In this document: positions 18,392 to 27,445 of the stretch, piece by piece
Layout: each line of letters starts with the position of its first letter
How positions within the stretch are numbered: position 1 is the stretch's first letter
Assembly: GCF_013391695.1 (NCBI RefSeq)
Contig: NZ_JACBGH010000005.1
Coordinates: 1-64,000, forward strand
DNA length: 64,000 nucleotides
Direction: 5' to 3'
Source: Thiomicrorhabdus cannonii
GTDB lineage: Bacteria > Pseudomonadota > Gammaproteobacteria > Thiomicrospirales > Thiomicrospiraceae
Made by a program: the position numbers and the translations under genes
The notes under the pieces: model-generated
What the model was told of the DNA's origin: nothing
Seen by the model: only the letters and a program-made list of their open reading frames with translations
Database searches by the model: none

Positions 18392-20281
18392 ATGGCAATA
18401 GAACAGCAACAGCAGTTTTTGCAACAGATTGCACCTTTCAATGAGCTGGACGACAAGGCGTTACGATCATTGGCGCAGCAGTTGGATGTAGTGTATTTTC
18501 CGGTGAATGCACGGTTTTCGGTGGATTCAGGGGAAAATGCATTTGTCTATTTTGTTATCAAGGGGCATATCGCGGAGTTGGCCGACGAGTTGCCTGCAGA
18601 CCTTGAGCACACGCAAAACAAGACGTGGCGCGCGCACTATGCAGTCCGCAGCTTTCTGGGAGAGCAGGCGGTTTTAAACCGCAAGCTCGGCGCGCAACAC
18701 TTCAGTGTGCAGGAGGAGGCGATTCTCTACCGGCTGCCGGCATCAGCGTTTGCCGAGGCGTTGCAGCGTTATGCGGTGCTTAAGCAGTTTTTTGAGGCGA
18801 GTCTGGTTGAGCGTTTGAATGCCATGCATGCCAGCGCGCAAATGACGGCGTCCACCGAAGTGATGATGGATACGGTCTGTTCCGCACCGATACGCGCTCT
18901 GGTGGAAGTGGATGGGCAATGCACGCTGCAGGCCGCCGCGCAGCAGATGGTGGCGGCGCAAAGCGATGCCTGTGTGGTACGTTTGCCGGAAGAGTGCGAA
19001 GAGCGATTGGGAATCGTCACCTCCACCGATCTTTTGCGTGCCCTGGCATCAACCGAATTCGATCCGCAGACAGCGGTGTGGAAGCTGGCGAACTGGCCAT
19101 TGGTCAGCGTGCATGAGTTCGATTACCTCTTTAATGCGCTCTTGAAAATCACCCGTCATCGGATCGACCGTCTGGTGGTACGTTCCGATAACGGTTTGCG
19201 CGGGTTTTTGACCCAGAAAGACCTGATGGGCCTGTTTGCCAACCAGTCTGGCTTGGCGCTGTTGAAAATTGAACAGGCCGGCTCCATTGCCGATTTCAAA
19301 GTCGTGGCCCAACAGATTGACGAACTGGTGGTGAATCTGCACCGCAAAGGCATTAAAACCCATTATATTGCCAAGCTGGTCAACGAACTGCATCGCAAAC
19401 TGCTCGAAAAATTATGCGCGATGTTGTTGCCGGAAGACTTGCAGGATCGGGTGGCTTTGCTGGTGATGGGCAGCGAAGGCCGCTCCGAACAGGTGTTGCG
19501 TACCGATCAGGATAATGCGCTGATTTTTGACAGTGTGGACGACGCCGAGGTGGCTGCGCTGCAAGCCAGTATGCAACGCTTTACCGACGCCTTGGTGGAG
19601 ATTGGCTTTCCGCCTTGTCCCGGCAAGATTATGGTGTCCAATCCAGTGTGGTGCCAGTCGGTTGAGGGTTTTAAAAACCAGCTTAAAACCTGGTTTGACC
19701 GGCCGACCGAAGAGGGGTTTATGCATTTGGCGATTTTTTACGATGCGCAGGTGGCCTTTGGGCAGTCTGGCTATCTGGAGCGTCTGCGCCAGCTGCTGTT
19801 TTCACGTTTGCACGACAATCCGATGTTTTTGCGCCATTTTGCCAAGTCGGCTTTGCAGTTTGACACCCCGATCGGCTTTTTCGGCGGGTTGAAGACCGAT
19901 AATCAAGACGGTCATGCCCGTTTGGATTTGAAAAAGGGGGCCATTTTCCCGATCGTGCACGGAGTGCGGTGTTTGGCGATGGAGGCGGAGCTGGTGCAGA
20001 CCAATACCCATTGGCGCATCAAGGCGTTGATGGACAAGGGCGTCTTGACCGAGGCGTTTGGCATCGAGCTGGGCGAAGCCTTGAACTATTTCAATGCGTT
20101 AAGATTGGAATCCATGTTGTACGCCAAGTCTCAGGGAGTCGAGTATGCAGCGTTGGATAATTCGCTGGATGTGCAGCGCTTGTCGCATTTGCAGCAGGAT
20201 TTGCTGAAGCAGGCATTGTCGGTGGTGGAGCGTTTCAAGAAATTGCTGCAACGCCATTTTAAATTGCATGAGGTGATGTAG
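18392..20281 (+). CDS. cNMP-binding / CBS / DUF294 nucleotidyltransferase-like protein
   Basis: 629 residues in four parts. The N-terminal cyclic-nucleotide-binding-like domain spans about 15-130. Two CBS domains follow (about 155-275), then DUF294, a nucleotidyltransferase-like domain with GSEGRSEQVLRTDQDNALIF (about 345-375), and a C-terminal helical DUF294 domain. The family resembles the uridylyltransferase part of GlnD. Proteins of this architecture often sit with actP and a DnaQ-like exonuclease, as here, suggesting a role in sensing energy or acetate state; this is inference. The stop overlaps the next gene by one base. A 10-base match to the motif encodes EQAG at 19272. Confidence 0.85.
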   Translation: MAIEQQQQFLQQIAPFNELDDKALRSLAQQLDVVYFPVNARFSVDSGENAFVYFVIKGHIAELADELPADLEHTQNKTWRAHYAVRSFLGEQAVLNRKLGAQHFSVQEEAILYRLPASAFAEALQRYAVLKQFFEASLVERLNAMHASAQMTASTEVMMDTVCSAPIRALVEVDGQCTLQAAAQQMVAAQSDACVVRLPEECEERLGIVTSTDLLRALASTEFDPQTAVWKLANWPLVSVHEFDYLFNALLKITRHRIDRLVVRSDNGLRGFLTQKDLMGLFANQSGLALLKIEQAGSIADFKVVAQQIDELVVNLHRKGIKTHYIAKLVNELHRKLLEKLCAMLLPEDLQDRVALLVMGSEGRSEQVLRTDQDNALIFDSVDDAEVAALQASMQRFTDALVEIGFPPCPGKIMVSNPVWCQSVEGFKNQLKTWFDRPTEEGFMHLAIFYDAQVAFGQSGYLERLRQLLFSRLHDNPMFLRHFAKSALQFDTPIGFFGGLKTDNQDGHARLDLKKGAIFPIVHGVRCLAMEAELVQTNTHWRIKALMDKGVLTEAFGIELGEALNYFNALRLESMLYAKSQGVEYAALDNSLDVQRLSHLQQDLLKQALSVVERFKKLLQRHFKLHEVM

Positions 20282-20973
20282 TGGCGCGGTGGCTGGACGA
20301 TTTGGCCGGTGTTTTAAGCGCTTGGCGCAAGAAGCGTCAGTTTAAACGCCTGCGCGATCCGCGCTATGCGTTTCTGTTTACCGGAGAGGCGGAGACTGAT
20401 ACCTACATCTGTTTCGATTGCGAAACCACCGGGTTGAATCCCAAGGAGGATCGCATTGTCAGCCTCAGTGCCATCAAGATACGCGGCAATCAAGTGCTGA
20501 CAAGCGAGGCGCTGAATCTGTTGATACCGCAAGACGCGGCGATCAGTGCGGAAAGTATCGTGGTGCATCGCATTCGCAATGCCGATTTGCACTCAGCAGC
20601 GCTAGGTGACGAAGAGGGCAATGTGGAGGTTTTGCCGGAGCGCGAAGCGATCGGGCGTTTTTTGGAGTTTATCGGCGCCCATCCGTTGGTGGGTTATTAT
20701 CTCGAGTTTGATGTGGCGATGGTCAATCAGGTGGTGAAGCCGTGGCTGGGGGTGGAATTGCCTAATCGACGCATAGAGGTTTCCGAATTGTATTATCGCC
20801 AGCGTTTGAGCGAGTTGGAGCATGGTTTGGCGATGCCGAATATCGATCTGAAATTTGAAACGATTCTGCAGCGTCTGCAAATTCCCAATATCGGGCAGCA
20901 TGATGCGTTTAGCGATGCCTTGATGACAGCATTGATTTTTCTTAAATTACAATCGCTTGTAAAATCTTCTTGA
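20281..20973 (+). CDS. DnaQ-like 3'-5' exonuclease
   Basis: 230 residues with the DEDD exonuclease set: FDCETTGLNPKEDRIVSLSAI (ExoI), YYLEFDVAMVNQ (ExoII) and HDAFSDALMTALIF (ExoIII, with His, so DEDDh). It is not the polymerase III epsilon subunit as such, since it lacks the usual clamp and alpha-binding tail. The GTG start overlaps the DUF294 stop, so the two form an operon. It probably acts on DNA or RNA 3' ends; its connection to acetate metabolism is unexplained. Confidence 0.85.
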   Translation: MARWLDDLAGVLSAWRKKRQFKRLRDPRYAFLFTGEAETDTYICFDCETTGLNPKEDRIVSLSAIKIRGNQVLTSEALNLLIPQDAAISAESIVVHRIRNADLHSAALGDEEGNVEVLPEREAIGRFLEFIGAHPLVGYYLEFDVAMVNQVVKPWLGVELPNRRIEVSELYYRQRLSELEHGLAMPNIDLKFETILQRLQIPNIGQHDAFSDALMTALIFLKLQSLVKSS

Positions 20974-20980
20974 AGGCCGT

Positions 20981-20992
20981 ACCCGGCCTGTT
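20981..20992 (-). repeat. Uptake-sequence-like 12-mer after the exonuclease gene
   Basis: An exact copy in the minus orientation, extended to AAACTGAACAGGCCGGGT. GAAGGCCG just upstream could pair weakly with it as a decayed partner. Confidence 0.85.
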
Positions 20993-21018
20993 CAGTTTGA
21001 AAATAACGCAGATTAACC

Positions 21019-21047
21019 TTGACAAAACAGGTTGTTTTGGTTAGAGT
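21019..21047 (+). promoter_or_regulatory. Sigma-70 promoter of the rimP-nusA-infB operon
   Basis: TTGACA at 21019-21024 and TAGAGT at 21042-21047 with 17 bases between, about 170 bp upstream of rimP. Confidence 0.75.
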
Positions 21048-21102
21048 TTGCGCAGATTTTTTAAAAGTTTTGCTTAAGGCGTTTAAATCTTCACTGCAAA
21101 GT

Positions 21103-21153
21103 GGGTTTTGGGGGCCTTAAATTTTAAAAAACCCCGTTTTTACGGGGTTTTTT
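21103..21153 (+). terminator. Terminator/attenuator in the rimP leader
   Basis: AAAAAACCCCG, loop TTTTTA, CGGGGTTTTTT at 21126-21153 lies between the promoter and rimP. An upstream GGGTTTT at 21103-21109 could pair with the 5' arm and act as antiterminator. Either transcription is attenuated here, or a short RNA of about 100 nt is made. Confidence 0.65.
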
Positions 21154-21219
21154 GTTATTTAAAGATTGTTTTTACGCAAGATAATATCAATTTAGAGTTC
21201 AAGTTAAGCGGATCACAGC

Positions 21220-21672
21220 GTGCTATTAGAGAAAAAGTTAGAAGATTTGCTAGGGCCGACCATTGAAAGCATGGGGTTTGAGTTGTGGGCGGTGGAGTAT
21301 GTACCGGCCGGCCGTCATTCTACCCTGCGCGTCTATGCCGACAAGGAAGGCGGCATTACGGTCGATGATTGTGCCGACATCAGTTATCAGATCGGATCGG
21401 TATTGGACGTGGAAGACCCGATTCAAGGGGCTTACCATCTGGAAGTTTCCTCCCCCGGACTGGATCGTGTGTTGAACAAGCCGTCGCATTTCCAGCGTTA
21501 TATCGGTAAAGACGTACGCGTGCGTACGGCGGTTGCGGTGCTGGGCAGAAAACGTATTAACGGCACCATGACGCAGGCCAATGACGAAGGCATCGTGGTC
21601 GAGGTCGACGGCGAGTCTTTCGAGATTCCATACGATTTGATTGAAAAAGCCAACTTGGTCGTTGAGATTTAA
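21220..21672 (+). CDS. rimP: Ribosome maturation factor RimP
   Basis: 150 residues with a GTG start (MLLEKKLEDLLGPTIESMGF). The family features VDDCADISYQIGSVLD and YHLEVSSPGLDRVL are present. RimP helps 30S assembly. It is the first gene of the rimP-nusA-infB-rbfA-truB cluster. A 271-bp MITE-like element abuts its stop codon and separates it from nusA. Confidence 0.94.
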   Translation: MLLEKKLEDLLGPTIESMGFELWAVEYVPAGRHSTLRVYADKEGGITVDDCADISYQIGSVLDVEDPIQGAYHLEVSSPGLDRVLNKPSHFQRYIGKDVRVRTAVAVLGRKRINGTMTQANDEGIVVEVDGESFEIPYDLIEKANLVVEI

Positions 21673-21943
21673 GGAATCTCTGATTAATTCATGCAGGGTC
21701 GCGACGGCGGCGATTTGGAGCGCAGCACGCGACGTGGCGAACGTGGCATAACCTTGCTATGCGAGTGAGCCACAACAAAGGGATGCGCCAAAATTGCCCC
21801 GTCCCTTCGGGTTGTGGCTCGGAAGCGGCATCTGCCGTGTTGCGCTGTTTGACCATGGCTGGCCATGGTCTGCTCACCGCGCCTTGCATCTGCCGCTTGC
21901 GCGCCAGCAACGCGAGCACATGCATGATTTAATCAGAGATTCC
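21673..21943. mobile_element. MITE-like element with 15-bp perfect terminal inverted repeats
   Basis: GGAATCTCTGATTAA at 21673-21687 is repeated inverted at 21929-21943. The similarity extends further in (TTCATGCA against ATCATGCA). A nested inverted repeat GAGCCACAAC (21767-21776) / GTTGTGGCTC (21811-21820) lies inside. It has no long open frame. It sits inside an operon, so it is probably transcribed and folds. No clear target duplication is visible. The parent element is not in the window. Confidence 0.7.
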
Positions 21944-21980
21944 ATAACTGACATCCAAATTTATTTAGAGCGAGTGAATA

Positions 21981-23468
21981 ATGAGCAAAGAAGTTTTAGC
22001 CGTTGTTGAAATCATGGCAAATGAAAAAGGTGTAGAGAAAGAGATTATTTTTGACGCAATCGAAACTGCGTTGGCGACTGCTACACGTCGCAGCCATGAC
22101 GATGAATTGGATGCGCGCGTCGAAATCGACCGCCACACGGGTGATTACAAAACCTTCCGTCGCTGGGAAGTCATTCCTGACGATGTGATGATCGAAGATC
22201 ACGTGGGTTGGTATATCCGTGAGATGGATGCGGTGGATGTCGATCCGCATATCGAAATCGGTCAATACATCGAAGAAGAGATCGACTCGATCGATTTCGG
22301 CCGTATCGGTGCGCAAACCGCCAAACAGGTCATTATTCAGAAAGTACGCGAAGCCGAGCGCAAGAAGATCGTTGACGAATACAGCAAACGCGTGGGTGAG
22401 ATTCTGACAGGCCAGGTCAAGCGTATCGACCGCGGCGACGTCATTCTGGATATGGGCGACAACGTCGATGCCATTATTCCGCGCAGCGAGTTGATCAATC
22501 GCGAAACATTCCGCATCGGTGACCGTGTTCGCGCCTATTTGCAGGAAGTGACTTACCGTCCACGTGGCCCACAGCTGTTTATGTCGCGTGCCTGCAAAGC
22601 GATGCTGATGGAACTGTTCAAGATCGAAGTGCCAGAAATCAGCGATGACCTGATCGACATTATGAGCGCGGCGCGCGACGTCGGTTTCCGTGCCAAGGTG
22701 GCGGTACGCGCCAATGATCCGCGTCTGGATCCGATCGGTGCGTGCGTCGGTATGCGCGGCGGCCGTGTGCAGGCGGTGACTAACGAATTGAACGGTGAGC
22801 GTATTGACATCGTCTTGTGGGATGCCAACGATGCGCAGTTTGTTATCAACGCGATGGCGCCGGCCGAAATCAGCTCGATCATGGTGGACGAAGACCGTCA
22901 TACCATGGATTTGGCGGTGGCGGACGAGCAGCTTTCGCAGGCGATCGGCAAGAACGGTCAGAACGTGCGTTTGGCGTCCGAACTGACCGGCTGGGAATTG
23001 AACGTTATGAGCCAGTCGGCGATGGCGGACAAACATGAAACCGAATCACGCGATCAGATCGACACCTTTGTGAACGCACTGGATGTCGACGAAGAGTTGG
23101 CAGGAGTGCTGGTGGCCGAAGGCTTTACCACACTGGAAGAAGTGGCTTACGTTCCGGCGGCGGAAATGCTGGATATCGAAGGGTTTGACGAAGACATCGT
23201 GGCGGAGTTGAAACAGCGCGCCAAAGATGCGCTGTTGACGCAAGCGATCGCCGACGAAGAGAAAGCGGCCTTGGCTGAGCCGGCGGAAGACCTGCTGGCA
23301 CTGGAAGGCATGACCCCTGAAATAGCCAAACAATTGGCTTCCAAAGGCGTAATCACGCAGGAAGACTTGGCTGAGTTGGGTGTAGATGAACTATTGGAAT
23401 ACGTCGGATTGGATGAAGCTGCTGCAGGCGAGTTGATTTTGAAAGCGCGTGCACCATGGTTTGAATAA
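21981..23468 (+). CDS. nusA: Transcription termination/antitermination factor NusA
   Basis: 495 residues, full length. The RNA polymerase-binding N-terminal domain (1-130) is followed by S1 (about 135-200), two KH domains including GACVGMRGGRVQAV and QAIGKNGQNVRLAS, and two C-terminal acidic helix-hairpin-helix repeats starting near ELAGVLVAEG and EIAKQLASKG. It modulates pausing, termination and antitermination. It lies downstream of the MITE-like element and upstream of infB. Confidence 0.97.
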   Translation: MSKEVLAVVEIMANEKGVEKEIIFDAIETALATATRRSHDDELDARVEIDRHTGDYKTFRRWEVIPDDVMIEDHVGWYIREMDAVDVDPHIEIGQYIEEEIDSIDFGRIGAQTAKQVIIQKVREAERKKIVDEYSKRVGEILTGQVKRIDRGDVILDMGDNVDAIIPRSELINRETFRIGDRVRAYLQEVTYRPRGPQLFMSRACKAMLMELFKIEVPEISDDLIDIMSAARDVGFRAKVAVRANDPRLDPIGACVGMRGGRVQAVTNELNGERIDIVLWDANDAQFVINAMAPAEISSIMVDEDRHTMDLAVADEQLSQAIGKNGQNVRLASELTGWELNVMSQSAMADKHETESRDQIDTFVNALDVDEELAGVLVAEGFTTLEEVAYVPAAEMLDIEGFDEDIVAELKQRAKDALLTQAIADEEKAALAEPAEDLLALEGMTPEIAKQLASKGVITQEDLAELGVDELLEYVGLDEAAAGELILKARAPWFE

Positions 23469-23489
23469 GAATTTAAAGGGAGAGTTTCA

Positions 23490-25955
23490 ATGGCAGAAGT
23501 ATCAATAAAACAGTTTTCGGAAACACTCAACCTTTCTGTAGAAAAATTGCTTTCACAACTGCAGGCTTCTGGAATCAAAGGCAAAAAAGCCGATTCCACC
23601 ATCAACGAAGAAGAAAAACGCACACTGTTGGCTTACTTGAAAAGCCTGCATGGCGAAACCGCCGAAGATGTGCCGCAAAAGGTCACGCTGCGCCGTAAAC
23701 AGACGCTTAACCTTTCTACCGGTTCGGGCTCAAGCAAGCGTACGGTGAATGTTGAGGTTCGTAAAAAGCGCACTTACGTGAAGAAATCGGAAGCGGAACA
23801 GGCTGAAGAAGTGGTAACCGAGGTTGAAGAGCCTATGGAAACCACTGCAGAGACAGCAGAAACGCCTGTGGTCGAAACGGTTGCTGCGGCTGAAGCGGCA
23901 CCAAAAGAAGCCGTCGCAACCGCCGGAGCGGCGCAGGATGAGGTAGCGGTAATGCCGCCGCCGGCCGCTAAAGAAGATCACTCCAAAGCGAAGAAGGGCA
24001 AGAAAACCCGTCATGTCGAGAAAGTGGCGGAAGACGGGGAAGAGGGGCCAAAAGGCAAAAAAGGCAACCTCAAAGAGAAAAAAGCCACTACCTTGAGCGA
24101 AGACAATCTGCGTCGTTTGAAAAAACGTAAGAGCATGCAGGCTACAGAGAAAAAACCTGCGCAGAATGAACATGGTTTCCAGAAGCCGACGGCTCCGGTG
24201 ATCAAGGAAGTGAAAATTCCTGAAAGTATCACCCTGGCCGAACTGGCGGATCAAATGTCGGTCAAGGCCGGTGAAGTCATCAAATATATGATGCTTAACC
24301 TTGGCACCATGGCGACGATCAACCAGGTATTGGATCAGGAAACTGCCATGCTGATCGTTGAAGAGATGGGGCATAAGCCGGTCGCTTACAACGAAGTCAC
24401 GGTTGAAGACGAAGTTATCGGCTCGGTTTACCAGGGCAAGACGGTGCACCGTTCACCGGTGGTCACCATCATGGGTCACGTTGACCACGGTAAGACCTCG
24501 CTGCTGGATTACATCCGTAAAGCCAAAGTGGCACACGGCGAAGCCGGTGGCATTACCCAGCACATCGGTGCTTACCATGTGGATACCGACAAGGGTGGCG
24601 TTACCTTTATCGATACCCCGGGTCACGCGGCCTTTACGGCCATGCGTGCGCGTGGTGCCAAGGTCACTGACGTGGTCGTTATCGTAGTCGCCGCCGACGA
24701 CGGCGTGATGCCGCAGACCAAAGAAGCCATTCAGCACGCCAAGGCGTCTGGTGTGGGCATGGTGGTGGCCGTCAACAAGATGGATAAAGAAACCGCCAAC
24801 ATGGATCGCGTCATGCAGGAAATGACCAATGAAGAAGTCATTCCGGAAGCGTGGGGCGGTAACGTCCAGTTTGTGCCGGTTTCGGCCAAGACCGGTCTGG
24901 GGATCGATAACCTGCTGGATGCGATCTCTCTTGAAGCGGAAATGCTGGAGCTGGAAGCGCCGGTAGAAGGGCATGCCAAAGGTGTGGTCATCGAATCGCG
25001 TCTGGATAAGGGCCGCGGCCCGGTTGCGACCGTGCTGGTTCAGTCTGGTACGCTGAAAAAAGGCGACATCGCGCTGTGCGGTATGGAATACGGCCGTGTG
25101 CGTGCGTTGGTGAGCGATTCCGGCGAGCTGGTGGATGAAGCCGGTCCGTCGATTCCGGTTGAGATTCTGGGTCTGTCCGGTGTTCCGGCGGCGGGCGACG
25201 AGATGATTACCGTCGATAGCGAGCGTAAGGCGCGTGAAGTGGCGACCTTCCGTCAAGGCAAGTTCAAGGAATTGAAGATTGCACGTCAGCAGAAAGCCAA
25301 GCTGGACAATATGTTCAACAAGATGGCGGAAGGCGATGTGCAGAACATCAACATCATCCTGAAAGCCGACGTACAAGGTTCGATCGAAGCGATTACCGAT
25401 GCGCTGGTGAAACTGTCCACCGACGAAGTTAAGGTGCAGGTCATCTCCAGCGGTGTGGGCGGTATTTCCGAAACCGACGCCAACCTGGCGATCGCCTCGG
25501 ATGCGTTGATTGTCGGCTTCAACGTGCGTGCTGACGGCTCGGCCAAGCGTATCATCGACAATGAAGGTATTGCGCTGAAATACTACAGCATCATCTATGA
25601 AATCGTGGACGATGTGAAGCAGGCGATCGAAGGTAAGTTGGCACCGGAGTTCCGCGAAGATATCGTGGGTGTGGCTGAGGTGCGTGAAGTCTTCAAAGCG
25701 CCTAAGATCGGCTTGATTGCGGGCTGTATCATCTCTGAAGGTGTGGTGAAACGTAACAATCCGATTCGTGTACTGCGCAACAACGTGGTGATTTACGAAG
25801 GTGTATTGGAATCGTTGCGCCGCTTCAAGGACGACGTTAATGAAGTTAAGAGCGGTATCGAATGCGGTATCGGCGTTAAAGACTACAATGACGTGCGTGT
25901 GGGCGACCAGATCGAGTGTTACGAGCGCGTCGAAGTCAAACGCAGTCTGGATTAA
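23490..25955 (+). CDS. infB: Translation initiation factor IF-2
   Basis: 821 residues. Two IF2_N modules flank a low-complexity charged linker (about 75-230, rich in Glu, Ala and Lys). The G domain carries [24 protein letters not shown] and NKMD, followed by the domains that bind initiator tRNA. The start has a clear AAGGGAGAG ribosome-binding site. Internal starts giving shorter forms, as in E. coli, cannot be decided from sequence. Terminator-like hairpins follow. Confidence 0.97.
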   Translation: MAEVSIKQFSETLNLSVEKLLSQLQASGIKGKKADSTINEEEKRTLLAYLKSLHGETAEDVPQKVTLRRKQTLNLSTGSGSSKRTVNVEVRKKRTYVKKSEAEQAEEVVTEVEEPMETTAETAETPVVETVAAAEAAPKEAVATAGAAQDEVAVMPPPAAKEDHSKAKKGKKTRHVEKVAEDGEEGPKGKKGNLKEKKATTLSEDNLRRLKKRKSMQATEKKPAQNEHGFQKPTAPVIKEVKIPESITLAELADQMSVKAGEVIKYMMLNLGTMATINQVLDQETAMLIVEEMGHKPVAYNEVTVEDEVIGSVYQGKTVHRSPVVTIMGHVDHGKTSLLDYIRKAKVAHGEAGGITQHIGAYHVDTDKGGVTFIDTPGHAAFTAMRARGAKVTDVVVIVVAADDGVMPQTKEAIQHAKASGVGMVVAVNKMDKETANMDRVMQEMTNEEVIPEAWGGNVQFVPVSAKTGLGIDNLLDAISLEAEMLELEAPVEGHAKGVVIESRLDKGRGPVATVLVQSGTLKKGDIALCGMEYGRVRALVSDSGELVDEAGPSIPVEILGLSGVPAAGDEMITVDSERKAREVATFRQGKFKELKIARQQKAKLDNMFNKMAEGDVQNINIILKADVQGSIEAITDALVKLSTDEVKVQVISSGVGGISETDANLAIASDALIVGFNVRADGSAKRIIDNEGIALKYYSIIYEIVDDVKQAIEGKLAPEFREDIVGVAEVREVFKAPKIGLIAGCIISEGVVKRNNPIRVLRNNVVIYEGVLESLRRFKDDVNEVKSGIECGIGVKDYNDVRVGDQIECYERVEVKRSLD

Positions 25956-25991
25956 GATGCGGTTTGCTTCGCCAAAAAATCGTTCAAAAAA

Positions 25992-26026
25992 CTCAACAGG
26001 CCGGGTGTTAAGCCCGGGCTGTTGAG
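25992..26026 (+). repeat. Motif copy with decayed inverted partner after infB
   Basis: Exact AACAGGCCGGGT at 25995-26006 within CTCAACAGGCCGGG, pairing with CCCGGGCTGTTGAG at 26013-26026 with one mismatch. No T tract follows. Confidence 0.8.
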
Positions 26027-26038
26027 ATCAAGAATGTC

Positions 26039-26062
26039 AAAATGCTCCGTTTGGGGCATTTT
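26039..26062 (+). terminator. Terminator-like hairpin between infB and rbfA
   Basis: AAAATGCTCC, loop GTTT, GGGGCATTTT. The tract is short, so read-through into rbfA is likely. Confidence 0.6.
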
Positions 26063-26115
26063 CACTTTTTGCGCGAGTCATTTTGCGCAAAATAAATGAA
26101 GGAATTCAAAAGATT

Positions 26116-26481
26116 ATGAGTCAACAAGGTGTCAGTCGCCCGACCAGGGTGGCACAAGAGATTAAAAAGACCTTGGCCGATCTGTTATTGCGTGAGGCCA
26201 AAGACCCGCGTTTCCAGAAAATGAGCTTGACCGAGTGCAAGATCAGCAAGGATTTGAGTATCGCCACCATCCACTTTGCGTTGATGGGACACAATCAGGA
26301 CGATCCGGAAGTGCAGAACGTGCTGCAAGCGCTAGATAAGGCCAAAGGCTTTCTGCGTACCGAACTGGGCAGCCGTTTGCGCTTGCGCATTGTGCCGGAT
26401 TTGCGCTTCCATTACGATTCGGTGCCGGAGCACGTCGCCTATATCGAAGACCTGATCAACCGCGCGCTGAACAAAAAGTAA
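26116..26481 (+). CDS. rbfA: Ribosome-binding factor A
   Basis: 121 residues from the ATG at 26116 (MSQQGVSRPTRVAQEIKKTL). The single KH-like fold ends in VPEHVAYIEDLINRAL. It binds the 30S subunit during late 16S rRNA maturation and cold adaptation. A TTG at 26083 would add 11 atypical residues. It is followed closely by truB. Confidence 0.94.
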   Translation: MSQQGVSRPTRVAQEIKKTLADLLLREAKDPRFQKMSLTECKISKDLSIATIHFALMGHNQDDPEVQNVLQALDKAKGFLRTELGSRLRLRIVPDLRFHYDSVPEHVAYIEDLINRALNKK

Positions 26482-26494
26482 TGGTCAAGACGTA

Positions 26495-27445
26495 ATGGCC
26501 AAGCAAACCAAACCTCAATTCCGCCGTCCGCCGCGCGAAAACGTTCACGGCATCATTTTGCTGAACAAGCCGGTGGGCGTCTCCTCCAACGGCATTTTGC
26601 AGCAGGTGGTGCGCCTCTTCAACGCCAAAAAGGGCGGGCATACCGGCGCGCTGGATCCGTTTGCGAGCGGGCTTTTGCCGATCTGCCTGGGTGAAGCGAC
26701 CAAAGTCTCCGGCTTGCTGCTGGAGGCCGACAAACGCTATACCGCGACCTTGAAACTCGGCGAAGCCACCGATACCGGCGATACCGAGGGTGAGGTGGTG
26801 GAAACGCAAGCGGTGCCGGCGCTGACGACCGAAAAAATCGAGCAGGTCTTAACGCAATTTATGGGCGAAAGCGAGCAGGTGCCGCCGATGTATTCGGCCC
26901 TTAAACATCAGGGTAAACCGCTTTACCATTACGCACGCCAAGGCATCGAGATTGAACGTCCGGCAAGAAAAATCACCATTAGTGCGCTCAATTTGATTTC
27001 GTTTGAACCGCAGCAGATCGTGTTTGATGTGCTTTGCTCCAAGGGTACTTATGTACGCACCTTGGGGGAGGATATCGCCAAGGCATTGGGAACGGTCGGC
27101 CATCTGACGGCGCTGCATCGCACGCAGACCGGCAGCCTGAAGGGCGATGCCATGCTGTCCATCGAAGAGATCGAGGCGCAAGGCAAGGCGTGCCTGTTGC
27201 CGTTGGATATTGCCTTGCAGCACTTGCAGCGCATTGATCTGACTGCCGATGAAACCGCCGCGGTGAAAATGGGGCAAAAGGTGGATCGTCCGCAACCGCA
27301 CACCGATTTGGTGCGTTTTTACGATGAACACGGCACCTTTTTTGCGGTGGGTGAATGGTTAGATGATGTTCGGATTCTAAAACCCAAGCGTGTTTTTAAT
27401 CTGGATGAACCAGAGGTGGATAGCGCAGTGGCGGAGCAAGCTTGA
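26495..27445 (+). CDS. truB: tRNA pseudouridine-55 synthase TruB
   Basis: 316 residues. The catalytic segment GHTGALDPFASGLLP contains the active-site Asp, and the KRYTATLKLGEATDTGD region follows. It makes pseudouridine 55 in the T loop of tRNAs. The C-terminal part holds the PUA-like region. The stop TGA overlaps the ATG of the next gene (TGATG), which ties the methyltransferase gene to this operon. Confidence 0.96.
   Translation: MAKQTKPQFRRPPRENVHGIILLNKPVGVSSNGILQQVVRLFNAKKGGHTGALDPFASGLLPICLGEATKVSGLLLEADKRYTATLKLGEATDTGDTEGEVVETQAVPALTTEKIEQVLTQFMGESEQVPPMYSALKHQGKPLYHYARQGIEIERPARKITISALNLISFEPQQIVFDVLCSKGTYVRTLGEDIAKALGTVGHLTALHRTQTGSLKGDAMLSIEEIEAQGKACLLPLDIALQHLQRIDLTADETAAVKMGQKVDRPQPHTDLVRFYDEHGTFFAVGEWLDDVRILKPKRVFNLDEPEVDSAVAEQA

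Noticed and set aside
26083-26115. Upstream TTG start for rbfA
   Set aside because: It gives 11 atypical N-terminal residues; the ATG at 26116 matches the family start.
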